The position numbers and the translations under genes were made by a program. The notes under the pieces were generated by a model that saw only the letters and a program-made list of their open reading frames with translations, was not told the origin of the DNA and searched no databases. From Actinomycetota bacterium (lineage in GTDB: Bacteria > Actinomycetota > Actinomycetes > Nanopelagicales > Nanopelagicaceae): a stretch of DNA of 52,571 nt. The DNA lies in NCBI GenBank assembly GCA_026392825.1, contig JAPLBF010000027.1, positions 1 through 52,571 on the forward strand. The letters are read 5' to 3'. Of this stretch, positions 44,399-52,571 are shown one piece after another. How positions within the stretch are numbered: position 1 is the first letter of the stretch; each line of letters starts with the position of its first letter.

Positions 44399-45625
44399 AT
44401 GAAGCGCTATCGGGAATTGTTTTCATTCCCGCAAGTTATCTCTCTCGGCATCGCAGCTTTTCCTGCCCGACTCGCTTACGGAATGATCGGCCTAGGTATT
44501 TTCTTCAAGGCCGAACAAAGTACAGATTCTTTTGCCATTGCAGGTTTAGCCATTGGATTAAATTCTTTGGCTGGTGCAGTAACAGCCGGTATCAGAGGAT
44601 CGGTGATGGATCGCTGGGGACAGAAATGGCCACTGCGGATTCTTGTTCCTGGTTACACCATCTTAATTCTGACGCTTAATCAAATGGACACTGCGCGATC
44701 AATTCTTATTACAGCATTCATTTTAGGAATCTCGGCTCCTCCCATTAATCTCTCGGTTAGACCGCTGTGGAAAGACATTGTTCCCGCTACATATTTGCGC
44801 ACCGCATATGCCTTTGATTCCGCAATGATGAGTTCGACTTCTGTAATTGGTCCGGTGATTGTTACAACGTTAGCGCTCTCTTCACGTCCATATTTAGCGT
44901 TAAATGTAGTCGCCGCGCTTATGCTCACTGGCGGAATTGCACTCGCTTTGACTTCTGTTTCGCGAAATTGGATCCCTGAGAAGAAAGTTAAGGGACAGGA
45001 AAGTTTGATCAAGAATCGCGCTATACAGTTATTGATGTTTGAAGGATGCTTCATTGGATTTGGTTGGGGAGTATTTGATGTTGCAGTTCCTGCGTATGCG
45101 ACCCAGGAAGGAGTTCCTCACCGCGTTGCTTGGATCTTTGCCTCCTTTGGTATTGCTACCGTCATTGGCGGATTACTCGGTGGGCTGGTCTCAAAAAAGT
45201 TAGCCCCGCTTACAGCGATGCGACGCTCCTATTTGTTGTGGGCAATCGCTTGTTTCCCAGTTGCATTTACATATCCGGACTGGACTATGGCACTCGTCGG
45301 TGCATCAATTGGTTTACTAGGTGGTGCGTTGCAAGTCTTTTACTTTGAAGTCCTAGAAGCAGTTCGTCCAAAAGGTTCGCAGACATCTTCCCTCGGTTGG
45401 ATATGGAGCGTTGAAGGATCTTTTATGGCGGTAGGCGCTGCAGTTGGCGGCGTTGTCTCAGAACATATTTCACCCCGTGTTGGGTTGGCAATGCTTCCAA
45501 TTATGCTTTTTCTTGGATACATAATTCTCTCAATCGGACGGGGTCGCTTATCTGCGGCGAATGATTTACCTACAGATGAAGAAGATTTGGCTGCTATGGC
45601 CGATAATTCACCAACAATTAAATAG
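44399..45625 (+). CDS. Major facilitator superfamily transporter
   Basis: The 408-aa protein has about 12 hydrophobic segments arranged as two six-helix halves, with the MFS cytoplasmic loop signature after helix 2 (GIRGSVMDRWGQKWPLRI, resembling G-x3-D-R-x-G-x-[KR]) and an equivalent loop GGLVSKKLAPLTAMRRS in the second half. A charged tail (DLPTDEEDLAAM) ends it. The family exports drugs or moves small metabolites; the substrate is unknown. It is a single gene between rpsA and polA and converges on polA with a 17-bp gap and no clear terminator. Confidence 0.85.
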   Translation: MKRYRELFSFPQVISLGIAAFPARLAYGMIGLGIFFKAEQSTDSFAIAGLAIGLNSLAGAVTAGIRGSVMDRWGQKWPLRILVPGYTILILTLNQMDTARSILITAFILGISAPPINLSVRPLWKDIVPATYLRTAYAFDSAMMSSTSVIGPVIVTTLALSSRPYLALNVVAALMLTGGIALALTSVSRNWIPEKKVKGQESLIKNRAIQLLMFEGCFIGFGWGVFDVAVPAYATQEGVPHRVAWIFASFGIATVIGGLLGGLVSKKLAPLTAMRRSYLLWAIACFPVAFTYPDWTMALVGASIGLLGGALQVFYFEVLEAVRPKGSQTSSLGWIWSVEGSFMAVGAAVGGVVSEHISPRVGLAMLPIMLFLGYIILSIGRGRLSAANDLPTDEEDLAAMADNSPTIK

Positions 45626-45642
45626 CCACAAAGATAAAGAAT

Positions 45643-48240
45643 TTAATGCGCGGCTTCGTTCCAACTCTTACCAATACCAACGCTGACATCTAAAGGTGCT
45701 TTGAGCGGATATGCCGCGGCCATCTCGCGGCGCACTAACGAGGTAAGACTCTCTTCTTCTCCAGCTACTACTTCCAAGATCAATTCATCGTGCACTTGCA
45801 GCAATAGGCGTGATTGAAGTTTCTCTTCTTGCAGCGCACGTTGCACATTTAGCATCGCTTGCTTAATGATGTCGGCAGCGGATCCTTGGATCGGTGCATT
45901 TAGAGCCATGCGTTCGGCAATCTCACGGCGTTGACGATTATCGTGCGTCAGATCGGGAAGGTAGCGACGACGACCCATCACCGTTTCGGTGTATCCAACT
46001 TTGCGCGCTTCGACAACCACGCTACTTAAATAATCACGGATACCACCGAAACGTAGGAAGTACTTATCCATTAAATCTTGGGCAGCAGGTGGCGAGAGAT
46101 CTAGTTGAACCGCCAAGCCATAAGCGCTAAGTCCATAAGCCAATCCGTACGACATCGCTTTAATCTGCCGGCGCATTTCAGGATCGACATCGACGGCTGC
46201 AACTCCAAAGACAAGCGCTGCCACGGTGGCGTGTAAATCTTCACCAGTTTCAAATGCAGCAAGCAGACCTGCATCATTAGATAAATGCGCCATGATGCGC
46301 ATTTCTATCTGACTGTAATCCGCGGTCAGTAGCGAGCTATATCCAGAGCCCGCAATGAATGTCTTTCGAATGCTGCGACCTTCCTCGGTCCGCACCGGAA
46401 TATTCTGCAAGTTAGGACCAACCGAAGATAAACGACCGGTGGCAGCAACCGTTTGTGCAAAGTGAGTACGGATGCGACCGTCTGCGCCAATTTCTGCGAT
46501 CAACCCTTCGACCGTTGTGCCAAGTTTCTTAGTTTCACGAATACGCAAGAGTGATGCCAGAAGTGGATGTTTAGTCTTCTCAAAGAGCCAATTAAGCGCC
46601 TCGGCATCAGTTGTAAATCCAGTCTTAATTTTCTTAGTCTTCGGCAGATTTAATTCGTCAAAGAGAACGACTTGTAGTTGCTTAGGAGATGCCACATTGA
46701 ACTCGTGACCTGCGGCTAAATGCGCAGCCTTAGTTTCGCGTGCTACTTCGCCTTCAAAAAAAGTAGCAAGTTTCTCTAGTTCTTTGCGATCAACGGCTAT
46801 CCCACGATTTTCCATAACCGCCAAGAGCTGGGCTATCGGAAGTTCTAAATCATTAAATAGCTGCAGAACGCCACGGTCACGCATCTCCGTTTCCAAAGAT
46901 TTACGTAAAGTGAAAAGGACCGCCGCGCTACTTAATAGTTCTTGCTCGGGAGAAGATAAATCTATTGCGGCTCCATCTCCCCATCGCTCAAGGAGATCAG
47001 GCAACTCTTGGGCACGGACTCCCGGATTAACTAGATATGCCGCCAAAGCGGTGTCAAAGATAACTCCATCAAGTAAATTCTCGCGTGCCAGTGTTTTTGC
47101 ATCGTGTGCAATTTTCGGAATCATTTTATTCTGAGCCCACTCCCCCATTTGCGAGGAGTGAATCAATTGGACATCTGACGGTGAAAATGCAACTGCGTAG
47201 CGATGCAATTTCTCATCACGTATTTCAAATGAAACTGCAATTTCACCTTGATGGGTGGAAATACGGGCATCTATCTCAGCTGGCGTAAGCACACCACCTT
47301 CGACAGTAGGTGCAAAGAGGGTTAACTCCTCAATAGATTCCTGCTTCTTAACTACAGAATCAGGGTTAAGAATTGGCTTAAGGCGATCCTTTAGCGTCCT
47401 AAATTCCAGTTGTTCGAATAGTTTGGTGAGATCTGCTTCCACTACGCCTGGCCAAGATAAATCATCAACTTTGTACTCGATGGGAGCATCGTGAATCAAC
47501 TGGGTCAGCTCGCGATTGCGAATGACATCGTTGATGTTATCGCGCAGAGATTGACCTACTTTGCCGCCCACTTTATCCACGTTGGCAATTAGTTCTTGCA
47601 GCGACCCGTACTCCACAATCCACTTAGCCGCTGTTTTTTCGCCAACGCCAGGAATAGATGGCAAGTTATCGCTTGGATCTCCGCGAAGTGCCGCAAAATC
47701 TGGATATTGATCTGGCGTCATCCCGTACTTTTCCTGAACTGCAGTGGGCGTCATTCGCGCCATTTCAGAAACGCCACGCTTTGGATAAAGAACTGTTGTC
47801 TTATCTGTTACCAACTGAAAGCTATCTCGGTCGCCTGTACAGATGAGAACTTCTGCGCCTTCACGTTCGGCTTGCTTGGTAATTGTTGCGATTATGTCAT
47901 CCGCCTCAAAGCCTTCTAATGCAAACTGCGTTATCCCAAAGCCATTGACCAAATCATTCAGAAAGGACATCTGCGAGCGAAATTCATCGGGTGTCTTGGC
48001 GCGATTAGCTTTGTAATCAGGAAAAATATCGGTACGAAAAGTCTTGCGCGAAACATCAAAAGCAACGGCCACGTGAGTCGGTTTCTCATCTTTCAACAGA
48101 GAGATCAGCATTGTGGCAAAACCGTAGATCGCGTTGGTGTGCTGGCCTTGGGCCGTTGTGAAATTCTCGGCAGGAAGGGCGAAGAAAGCTCGATATGCCA
48201 TTGAGTGGCCATCGATTAGAAGTAATCGCTTCTGGGCCAT
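45643..48240 (-). CDS. polA: DNA polymerase I
   Basis: PolA fills repair gaps and removes RNA primers. The 865-aa protein has an N-terminal 5'-3' exonuclease (DGHSMAYRAFFAL, EGFEADDIIATI, GDRDSFQLV, DNLPSIPGVGEKTA), a central 3'-5' exonuclease-like domain and a polymerase domain with motif A LLTADYSQIEMRI, motif B RRQIKAMSYGLAYGLSAYGL and motif C QVHDELILEV. The central domain lacks the acidic DxE pair (SFEIRD at that place), so proofreading is probably absent, as in other actinobacterial PolA. The ATG is preceded by TAGGAT and 6 nt. It is divergent from the thioesterase gene. Confidence 0.97.
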   Translation of the reverse strand: MAQKRLLLIDGHSMAYRAFFALPAENFTTAQGQHTNAIYGFATMLISLLKDEKPTHVAVAFDVSRKTFRTDIFPDYKANRAKTPDEFRSQMSFLNDLVNGFGITQFALEGFEADDIIATITKQAEREGAEVLICTGDRDSFQLVTDKTTVLYPKRGVSEMARMTPTAVQEKYGMTPDQYPDFAALRGDPSDNLPSIPGVGEKTAAKWIVEYGSLQELIANVDKVGGKVGQSLRDNINDVIRNRELTQLIHDAPIEYKVDDLSWPGVVEADLTKLFEQLEFRTLKDRLKPILNPDSVVKKQESIEELTLFAPTVEGGVLTPAEIDARISTHQGEIAVSFEIRDEKLHRYAVAFSPSDVQLIHSSQMGEWAQNKMIPKIAHDAKTLARENLLDGVIFDTALAAYLVNPGVRAQELPDLLERWGDGAAIDLSSPEQELLSSAAVLFTLRKSLETEMRDRGVLQLFNDLELPIAQLLAVMENRGIAVDRKELEKLATFFEGEVARETKAAHLAAGHEFNVASPKQLQVVLFDELNLPKTKKIKTGFTTDAEALNWLFEKTKHPLLASLLRIRETKKLGTTVEGLIAEIGADGRIRTHFAQTVAATGRLSSVGPNLQNIPVRTEEGRSIRKTFIAGSGYSSLLTADYSQIEMRIMAHLSNDAGLLAAFETGEDLHATVAALVFGVAAVDVDPEMRRQIKAMSYGLAYGLSAYGLAVQLDLSPPAAQDLMDKYFLRFGGIRDYLSSVVVEARKVGYTETVMGRRRYLPDLTHDNRQRREIAERMALNAPIQGSAADIIKQAMLNVQRALQEEKLQSRLLLQVHDELILEVVAGEEESLTSLVRREMAAAYPLKAPLDVSVGIGKSWNEAAH

Positions 48241-48246
48241 TGCGCC

Positions 48247-48252
48247 ATCCTA
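48247..48252 (-). promoter_or_regulatory. polA -10 box, leaderless promoter
   Basis: TAGGAT on the minus strand lies 6 nt before the polA ATG, within the 47 bp separating the polA and thioesterase start codons. No ribosome binding site is present. Confidence 0.45.
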
Positions 48253-48273
48253 GAGAAGTACTCGTTAACAAGT

Positions 48274-48279
48274 TACTAT
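48274..48279 (+). promoter_or_regulatory. Thioesterase gene -10 box, leaderless promoter
   Basis: TACTAT lies 8 nt before the ATG at 48288. It supports this start over longer in-frame starts that would lie inside polA. Confidence 0.35.
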
Positions 48280-48287
48280 TTCGAACT

Positions 48288-48719
48288 ATGACGCAGCCAG
48301 AAAATACCCCAAACTATTTAGAGTTGATTCGCGAACGTGGAAGTGGTGCCCTAGATAAGAAGATGGGGATCGAGATTTTGGAGGCGTCCCCGCAACGTTT
48401 AGTTGGACGAATGCCAGTTGAGGGAAATACTCAACCAATCGGATTGCTACACGGCGGCGCCAGCGTTGTACTTGCCGAGTCTTTAGGCTCTGTTGGAACA
48501 CAACTTCACGCCGGTCCAAATCGAAAAATTGTGGGCGTTGATATAAATGCCACACATCACAAATCAGCGACGTCAGGTTTTGTTACTGGGGTTGCAACCG
48601 CAGTCTCCTTGGGGAAAACCCTGTGCTCCTATGAAATTGTGATCACAAATGAGGCTGGTCAAAGAACCTGCACCGCTCGGATAACCTGCCTGATCCTTGC
48701 CGAGGCCGCGGTCCGTTAG
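48288..48719 (+). CDS. PaaI-family hotdog thioesterase
   Basis: The 143-aa protein has the hotdog fold signature of the PaaI/YdiI group: IGLLHGGASVVLAESLGSVG with the conserved HGG, followed by VGVDINATHHKSATSGFVTG. Members hydrolyse acyl-CoA thioesters such as aromatic-CoA or 1,4-dihydroxy-2-naphthoyl-CoA. In actinobacteria a PaaI-like gene often neighbours polA, so the substrate cannot be inferred from pathway neighbours here. The start is ATG 48288; upstream frame belongs to the polA 5' end. Confidence 0.87.
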   Translation: MTQPENTPNYLELIRERGSGALDKKMGIEILEASPQRLVGRMPVEGNTQPIGLLHGGASVVLAESLGSVGTQLHAGPNRKIVGVDINATHHKSATSGFVTGVATAVSLGKTLCSYEIVITNEAGQRTCTARITCLILAEAAVR

Positions 48720-48726
48720 TTAAGGT
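48697..48726 (+). promoter_or_regulatory. Possible liv operon promoter
   Basis: TTGCCG (48697-48702), an 18-bp spacer and TAAGGT (48721-48726) straddle the thioesterase stop. Start would be near 48733, giving a leader of about 80 nt to livH. The hexamers are imperfect, but spacer length matches the rRNA promoters. Confidence 0.35.
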
Positions 48727-48748
48727 TAGCCACCTAGCAAGAGCAATC

Positions 48749-48768
48749 TGCATCCAACGATTGATGCA
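48749..48768 (+). promoter_or_regulatory. Inverted repeat upstream of livH
   Basis: TGCATC-N8-GATGCA is a perfect 6-bp inverted repeat 45 bp before the livH ATG. It could be a regulator-binding site for the transport operon or a weak RNA hairpin. It is followed by CTGAAAAAAG, which is not a terminator tract. Confidence 0.4.
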
Positions 48769-48813
48769 CTGAAAAAAGATGTGGAGTGCGACTTGAATTT
48801 AGCAAGAAAGAAG

Positions 48814-50088
48814 ATGAGCGCGCGCTTCATCCTCTCGTTAATCACCGTATTAAGTGCGGCAGCTGGTTTCTCTTCAATCGCAGCCCCTGCGCACGCTGCT
48901 GATAAACCCACCAAACTCTACGGAGTGGTTACTAGTTCTACCGAAGAACCACTTGCCGGAGTAGGCATCTCAGTTGTTGGTCCAGATGGCTTCAGCGCTG
49001 AAATTAAAACCGATTCGCTTGGAAAATGGGAAGTTCTCATTCCTGTTAAGGGCACATATAGCGCGACGATCAATGAGGGCGATCTTCCTTCTGGGCAGGC
49101 GCTAACTGATCCGACCAAGGTAACCGTCAAAGCAAATGTATTCATGCTTGGTGTGGAACTTCGACTTCTCTTTCCTGTAGGACCAGGAGTTGAGAAAGCC
49201 ACCCTGCTGGAACGGTCAGCTCAATTGACAGTAGATGGATTAATTCTGGGACTGATAATTGCGTTAGCTGCTTTGGGGCTAAATTTAATTTTTGGAACAA
49301 CTGGGCTAACCAACTTTGCCCACGGTGAGATATTAACCTTTGCCGGACTTCTTACCTATTACTTCAGCGCCATAGCCAAGCTGCCGGTTCTTTTAGCGGC
49401 ACCGATCGCAGTTGTACTAAGTGCATTCATTTCAGGATTCTTGCAAGACAGATACCTATGGAAACCACTGCGCAAACGTGGAACCGGTTTAATTGCAATG
49501 CTGGTTGTTTCAATTGGATTTGCAATCTTTTTGCGTTATTTCTTCCTCTTCCTCTTCGGTGGAGATACACGACAACTTCCGCAGTATGCAGGGCAAGCCG
49601 GGCTCGAGCTTGGGTTAGTTAGTATCACTCCAAAATCTATTCTTACGACGGTAATTGGAATCGGATTTATAGTATTTGCAACGCTATGGCTCCTCCGTAC
49701 TCGCATGGGCAAGGCCAGTAGAGCGGTTGCAGATAATCCCGCTCTAGCTTCTGCTTCAGGAATTGACGTACAAAAGGTTATTCGAGCGGTATGGATTTTA
49801 GGTGCAGCCCTGGCTGGTTACGCCGGTGTCATTGTTACCGTCAACCAAGGCGTCAGCTTCCTTATGGGACAGGACATGCTGCTTCTTATATTTGCAGCAG
49901 TTACATTAGGTGGATTGGGTACCGCTAATGGCGCACTTGTTGGCTCATTGATCATTGGTCTCTTTGTTCAGTTATCAACTTTGTTCATTCCGACTGAGTT
50001 GAAGTATGTAGGCGCATTGATCGTTCTGATCTTAATCTTGATCGTTCGTCCTCAGGGAATTCTGGGCCGGAAAGAGAGGATTGGCTAA
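48814..50088 (+). CDS. livH: LivH-type ABC permease with N-terminal signal peptide and beta-sandwich-like domain
   Basis: From residue about 120 this is a normal LivH inner-membrane permease: GLILGLIIALAALGLNLIFG, TNFAHGEILTFAGL, TLGGLGTANGALVGSLIIGL and RPQGILGRKE. Unusually it starts with a signal peptide (hydrophobic core 5-17, likely cleavage after AHA near residue 28) and an 85-residue segment, about 32-118, that reads like a carboxypeptidase regulatory/Ig-like fold (LYGVVTSSTEEPLAGVGISV, KTDSLGKWEVLIPVKGTYSA). I chose ATG 48814 because it begins the signal peptide; an upstream GTG at 48781 would add 11 polar residues. The 424-aa protein is about 130 residues longer than standard LivH. 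Confidence 0.88.
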   Translation: MSARFILSLITVLSAAAGFSSIAAPAHAADKPTKLYGVVTSSTEEPLAGVGISVVGPDGFSAEIKTDSLGKWEVLIPVKGTYSATINEGDLPSGQALTDPTKVTVKANVFMLGVELRLLFPVGPGVEKATLLERSAQLTVDGLILGLIIALAALGLNLIFGTTGLTNFAHGEILTFAGLLTYYFSAIAKLPVLLAAPIAVVLSAFISGFLQDRYLWKPLRKRGTGLIAMLVVSIGFAIFLRYFFLFLFGGDTRQLPQYAGQAGLELGLVSITPKSILTTVIGIGFIVFATLWLLRTRMGKASRAVADNPALASASGIDVQKVIRAVWILGAALAGYAGVIVTVNQGVSFLMGQDMLLLIFAAVTLGGLGTANGALVGSLIIGLFVQLSTLFIPTELKYVGALIVLILILIVRPQGILGRKERIG

Positions 50089-51084
50089 ATGGACATTCTC
50101 TTTATTATTCAACAGACCTTGAGTGCAACTCTTGGAGTTAATGCAATCATATTTGCACTGGCTGCAATTGGTCTGAATATGCACTTCGGTTACACGGGTT
50201 TGCTCAACTTCGGTCAGGCAGGTTTTCTAGCAATCGGTGCTTACAGTGTCGCAGTACCGGTTATCTCCTTTGGCCTCTCACTTTGGCTAGCTCTTTTGAT
50301 TGGCATTTTTAATTCGATTCTCTTTGCCCTACTTCTCGGAGTTCCGACTTTAAGATTACGGGCTGACTATCTTGCGATCGTAACTATCGCTGCTGCTGAA
50401 ATCGTTCGACAGATTGCGCGCTCTGCCACATTTAATGACTCACTCGGTGGATCAGATGGAATCACCGGAAAGTTCGGTAAGGAATTCTTCGACCTCAATC
50501 CATTTAAAGAAGGCCTTACAACTCCTATTCTTCGCTTTAATGGCAACGACCTTTGGGTTGTTATAACTGGCTGGATTCTTGTTGCGATCATTACATTCAT
50601 TATGTGGATTATGGTCAACTCACCATGGGGTCGAGTTATGCGCGCCATCCGTGAGGATGAAGATGCGGTTCGTTCACTAGGTAAAAACGTCTACCTGTAC
50701 AAAATGCAATCGCTGATTATCGGTGGCGTCATTGGATCCTTGGGTGGCTTTGTATATGCCTTGTCTCGTCAGTCAGTCCAACCAGATAACTACGGAACCG
50801 CACTAACTTTCTTCGCCTACACAGTACTTATCCTGGGCGGCGCTGCAAGAGTCTTCGCGCCAATCGTGGGCGCAATGATTTTCTGGTTCCTGATCGTATT
50901 TATTGAACAGATACTTCGCGCAGGAGTAACGTCAAACTTGATTCCAGATTGGCTGATTGGAGTAAATCAAGTTGGGCAGATTCGATTCATGCTCATGGGT
51001 CTTGGGCTAATGCTCCTGATGATCTTTAGGCCACAGGGAATCTTTGGCGATAAGAAGGAGTTGGCACTTGATGCAAAAGCATAA
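50089..51084 (+). CDS. livM: LivM-type ABC permease
   Basis: The second permease of a branched-chain amino-acid type importer has 331 aa and about eight to ten transmembrane helices. Typical LivM segments are LNMHFGYTGLLNFGQAGFLAIGA, TLRLRADYLAIVTIAAAEIVR, SPWGRVMRAIREDEDAVRSLG (the coupling-helix region contacting LivG/LivF) and FRPQGIFGDKKE. It starts directly after the livH TAA and overlaps livG. The substrate could be leucine, isoleucine, valine or another amide or amino acid; no binding protein gene is in the window. Confidence 0.93.
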   Translation: MDILFIIQQTLSATLGVNAIIFALAAIGLNMHFGYTGLLNFGQAGFLAIGAYSVAVPVISFGLSLWLALLIGIFNSILFALLLGVPTLRLRADYLAIVTIAAAEIVRQIARSATFNDSLGGSDGITGKFGKEFFDLNPFKEGLTTPILRFNGNDLWVVITGWILVAIITFIMWIMVNSPWGRVMRAIREDEDAVRSLGKNVYLYKMQSLIIGGVIGSLGGFVYALSRQSVQPDNYGTALTFFAYTVLILGGAARVFAPIVGAMIFWFLIVFIEQILRAGVTSNLIPDWLIGVNQVGQIRFMLMGLGLMLLMIFRPQGIFGDKKELALDAKA

Positions 51085-51925
51085 CTCCGGGGCAGACTTT
51101 GCCTTGACTACTTCGCAAACTGCTGGATCTTCAAAGCCAGATCCTATTTTGATTGCAGATAAAATAACGCGCCAATTCGGTGGGTTAACCGCCGTCAACG
51201 TTGATCACGTAGAGATACAGCGCGGTTCTATTACGGCGTTGATCGGCCCAAATGGCGCTGGAAAAACTACCTTCTTTAATCTTCTAACAGGCTATGACTC
51301 CCCTAATTCAGGAACCTGGAGTTTTAACGGCAAGGCGCTTAATGGAATTCCGCCACATAAAGTTGCCAGACTCGGAATGGTTCGTACCTTTCAGTTAACC
51401 AAAGCCCTCTACCGACTAACAGTTATGGAAAATATGTTGCTCGGTGCTAGAGCGCAAAAGGGAGAATCAGTTCTCCTCTCGGTTTTTCCTTGGATCTGGC
51501 GCGCGCAAGAGGCGCAGATCCAGGTAAAAGCAACATCGATCCTCGAGAAATTTAAACTTCTGGAAAAGCAAGATGATTTCGCTGCAGCTTTATCAGGTGG
51601 TCAGAGAAAACTTCTCGAAATGGCCAGAGCGCTAATGGTTGAGCCAGAAATGGTGATGCTAGATGAGCCAATGGCCGGCGTAAACCCTGCACTGAAACAA
51701 TCCCTCTTGGAACATATCAAAGATTTACGCAGTGAGGGAAAGACAGTTCTTTTCGTTGAACACGATATGGATATGGTTCATGAGATTAGCGACTGGGTGA
51801 TTGTTATGGCACAGGGTCAAATTATTGCCGAGGGTACTCCAGCGAGCGTTATGGGAAATTCTCAGGTGATTGAAGCTTATTTGGGCGCTCATCACGATAC
51901 AGATTTATCAAGCGAAGGGGCGTGA
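51071..51925 (+). CDS. livG: LivG-type ABC ATPase
   Basis: The ATPase (284 aa) energises the importer with LivF. It has Walker A GPNGAGKTT, signature LSGGQRKLLEMARALM, Walker B MVMLDEPMAGVNP and switch histidine in VLFVEHDMDMV. I chose ATG 51071, with AAGGAG 10 nt upstream (an in-frame TTG directly precedes it); the longer frame from 51044 lies within livM. The gene overlaps the livM end by 14 bp. A 25-residue polar N-terminal leader precedes the conserved ILIADKITRQFGG. Confidence 0.93.
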   Translation: MQKHNSGADFALTTSQTAGSSKPDPILIADKITRQFGGLTAVNVDHVEIQRGSITALIGPNGAGKTTFFNLLTGYDSPNSGTWSFNGKALNGIPPHKVARLGMVRTFQLTKALYRLTVMENMLLGARAQKGESVLLSVFPWIWRAQEAQIQVKATSILEKFKLLEKQDDFAAALSGGQRKLLEMARALMVEPEMVMLDEPMAGVNPALKQSLLEHIKDLRSEGKTVLFVEHDMDMVHEISDWVIVMAQGQIIAEGTPASVMGNSQVIEAYLGAHHDTDLSSEGA

Positions 51926-51928
51926 GTG

Positions 51929-52571
51929 ATGAGTTCATCTGTGACTACAGCGCTGGTTTCTGCAAAGGATTTAGTAGCCGGGTACCTACCTGGAATTAAT
52001 ATTCTCAATGGCTGTAATTTGTATGCCAATAAGGGAGAACTCGTTGGCATCATCGGCCCCAACGGAGCGGGTAAGTCAACGCTGCTAAAAGCGTTGTTTG
52101 GACTTGTAAAAATTCGTGAAGGTGCCGTCACTCTCGCTGGCGAAGAGATTACAAATATGAGAGCGGACCAATTAGTCGAGCGAGGAATCGGTTTTGTTCC
52201 TCAAAGCAACAATGTTTTTCCATCTTTAACGATTGAAGAGAACCTTCAGATGGGCGCCTTTCAATCACCTGATAAATTCTCAGAGCGTTTTGACTTTGTA
52301 ACCGAACTTTTCCCAACTCTGCGAACACGACGCAAGCAGAGAGCTGGTTCTTTATCTGGTGGTGAGCGCCAGATGGTTGCTATGGGTAGAGCTCTTATGA
52401 TGAATCCATCTGTACTCCTGCTAGATGAACCAAGTGCTGGACTATCCCCTGCCTTGCAGGATGAAGTCTTTGTACGTGTTCGTGAGATTAATAAGATTGG
52501 CGTAACGGTAATCATGGTCGAGCAAAACGCACGTAGATGTTTGCAGATCGTTGATCGAGGTTATGTTCTAG
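51929..52571 (+). CDS. livF: LivF-type ABC ATPase, cut by window edge
   Basis: This gene starts at ATG 51929, 3 bp after the livG stop, and stays open to the right edge (214 codons). It encodes Walker A GPNGAGKSTLLKALFG, the Q-loop GFVPQSNNVFPSLT, signature LSGGERQMVAMGRALM, Walker B VLLLDEPSAGLSP and the switch segment IMVEQNARR. Family length is about 235 aa, so only some 20 residues are missing. It completes the livHMGF set; a livK-like binding protein gene may follow outside the window. Confidence 0.93.
   Translation, partial: MSSSVTTALVSAKDLVAGYLPGINILNGCNLYANKGELVGIIGPNGAGKSTLLKALFGLVKIREGAVTLAGEEITNMRADQLVERGIGFVPQSNNVFPSLTIEENLQMGAFQSPDKFSERFDFVTELFPTLRTRRKQRAGSLSGGERQMVAMGRALMMNPSVLLLDEPSAGLSPALQDEVFVRVREINKIGVTVIMVEQNARRCLQIVDRGYVL

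Noticed and set aside
48270-48295. SOS (LexA) box near polA
   Set aside because: Only a half site (TCGAAC) is present; the matching GTTCGA half at the right spacing is missing.

Overview
The window looks like a chromosomal segment of a low-GC, streamlined actinobacterium. Lineage markers are RbpA, WhiA beside YvcK and RapZ, a fabG-inhA type pair, DUF3099, and a SufR-B-D-Rieske-C-S-U-SufT cluster. The moderate GC, start/stop overlaps of 1-8 bp, zero-length gaps and a 42-bp convergent overlap suggest the freshwater acI group (Nanopelagicales, Planktophila-like). That lineage assignment is inference; no 16S gene lies in the window. I see no phage, IS element, CRISPR array, tRNA or toxin system.

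Layout. 1-333 holds the promoters and leader of a ribosomal RNA operon running off the left edge on the minus strand. 334-7580 (minus) is one tight operon, argC-argJ-argB-argD-argR-argH-tyrS, with ARG-box-like repeats over its promoter. 7629-14851 (minus) carries pheST, a SpoU-type RNA methyltransferase, infC-rpmI-rplT and the fatty-acid pair fabG-fabI. 14933-15999 (plus) encodes DUF3099 and SURF1. 15958-24125 (minus) is an ABC exporter plus the complete SUF iron-sulphur operon with its regulator. 24220-28693 (plus) is ctaA-tkt-pgi. 28694-44277 (minus) is rbpA, secG, the glycolytic block gap-pgk-tpiA, rapZ-yvcK-whiA, uvrB-uvrA-uvrC, coaE and rpsA. 44399-45625 (plus) is an MFS transporter, 45643-48240 (minus) polA, and 48288-52571 (plus) a hotdog thioesterase and a branched-chain amino-acid type ABC operon, livH-livM-livG-livF, cut by the right edge.

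The genes are mostly core: translation, arginine synthesis, central carbon flow, Fe-S assembly, haem A and cytochrome oxidase maturation, fatty-acid elongation, excision repair and amino-acid import. I did not find a wholly new multi-gene system. The most unusual signals are: (i) a 13-bp tandem duplication in rpmI that shifts the frame and replaces the canonical L35 C-terminus, which is still readable in another frame; (ii) infC, which can only be full length if it starts at AUC; (iii) a LivH permease with an N-terminal signal peptide and a beta-sandwich-like domain; (iv) a SufR-type operator inside what a longest-frame call would make sufR coding sequence, which moves the start to a TTG with a good ribosome binding site; (v) a recurring TAnnnT box 6-8 nt before ten start codons, implying widespread leaderless transcription.

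Positions, motifs and repeats were read by eye. Family assignments rest on recalled motifs, not database searches.
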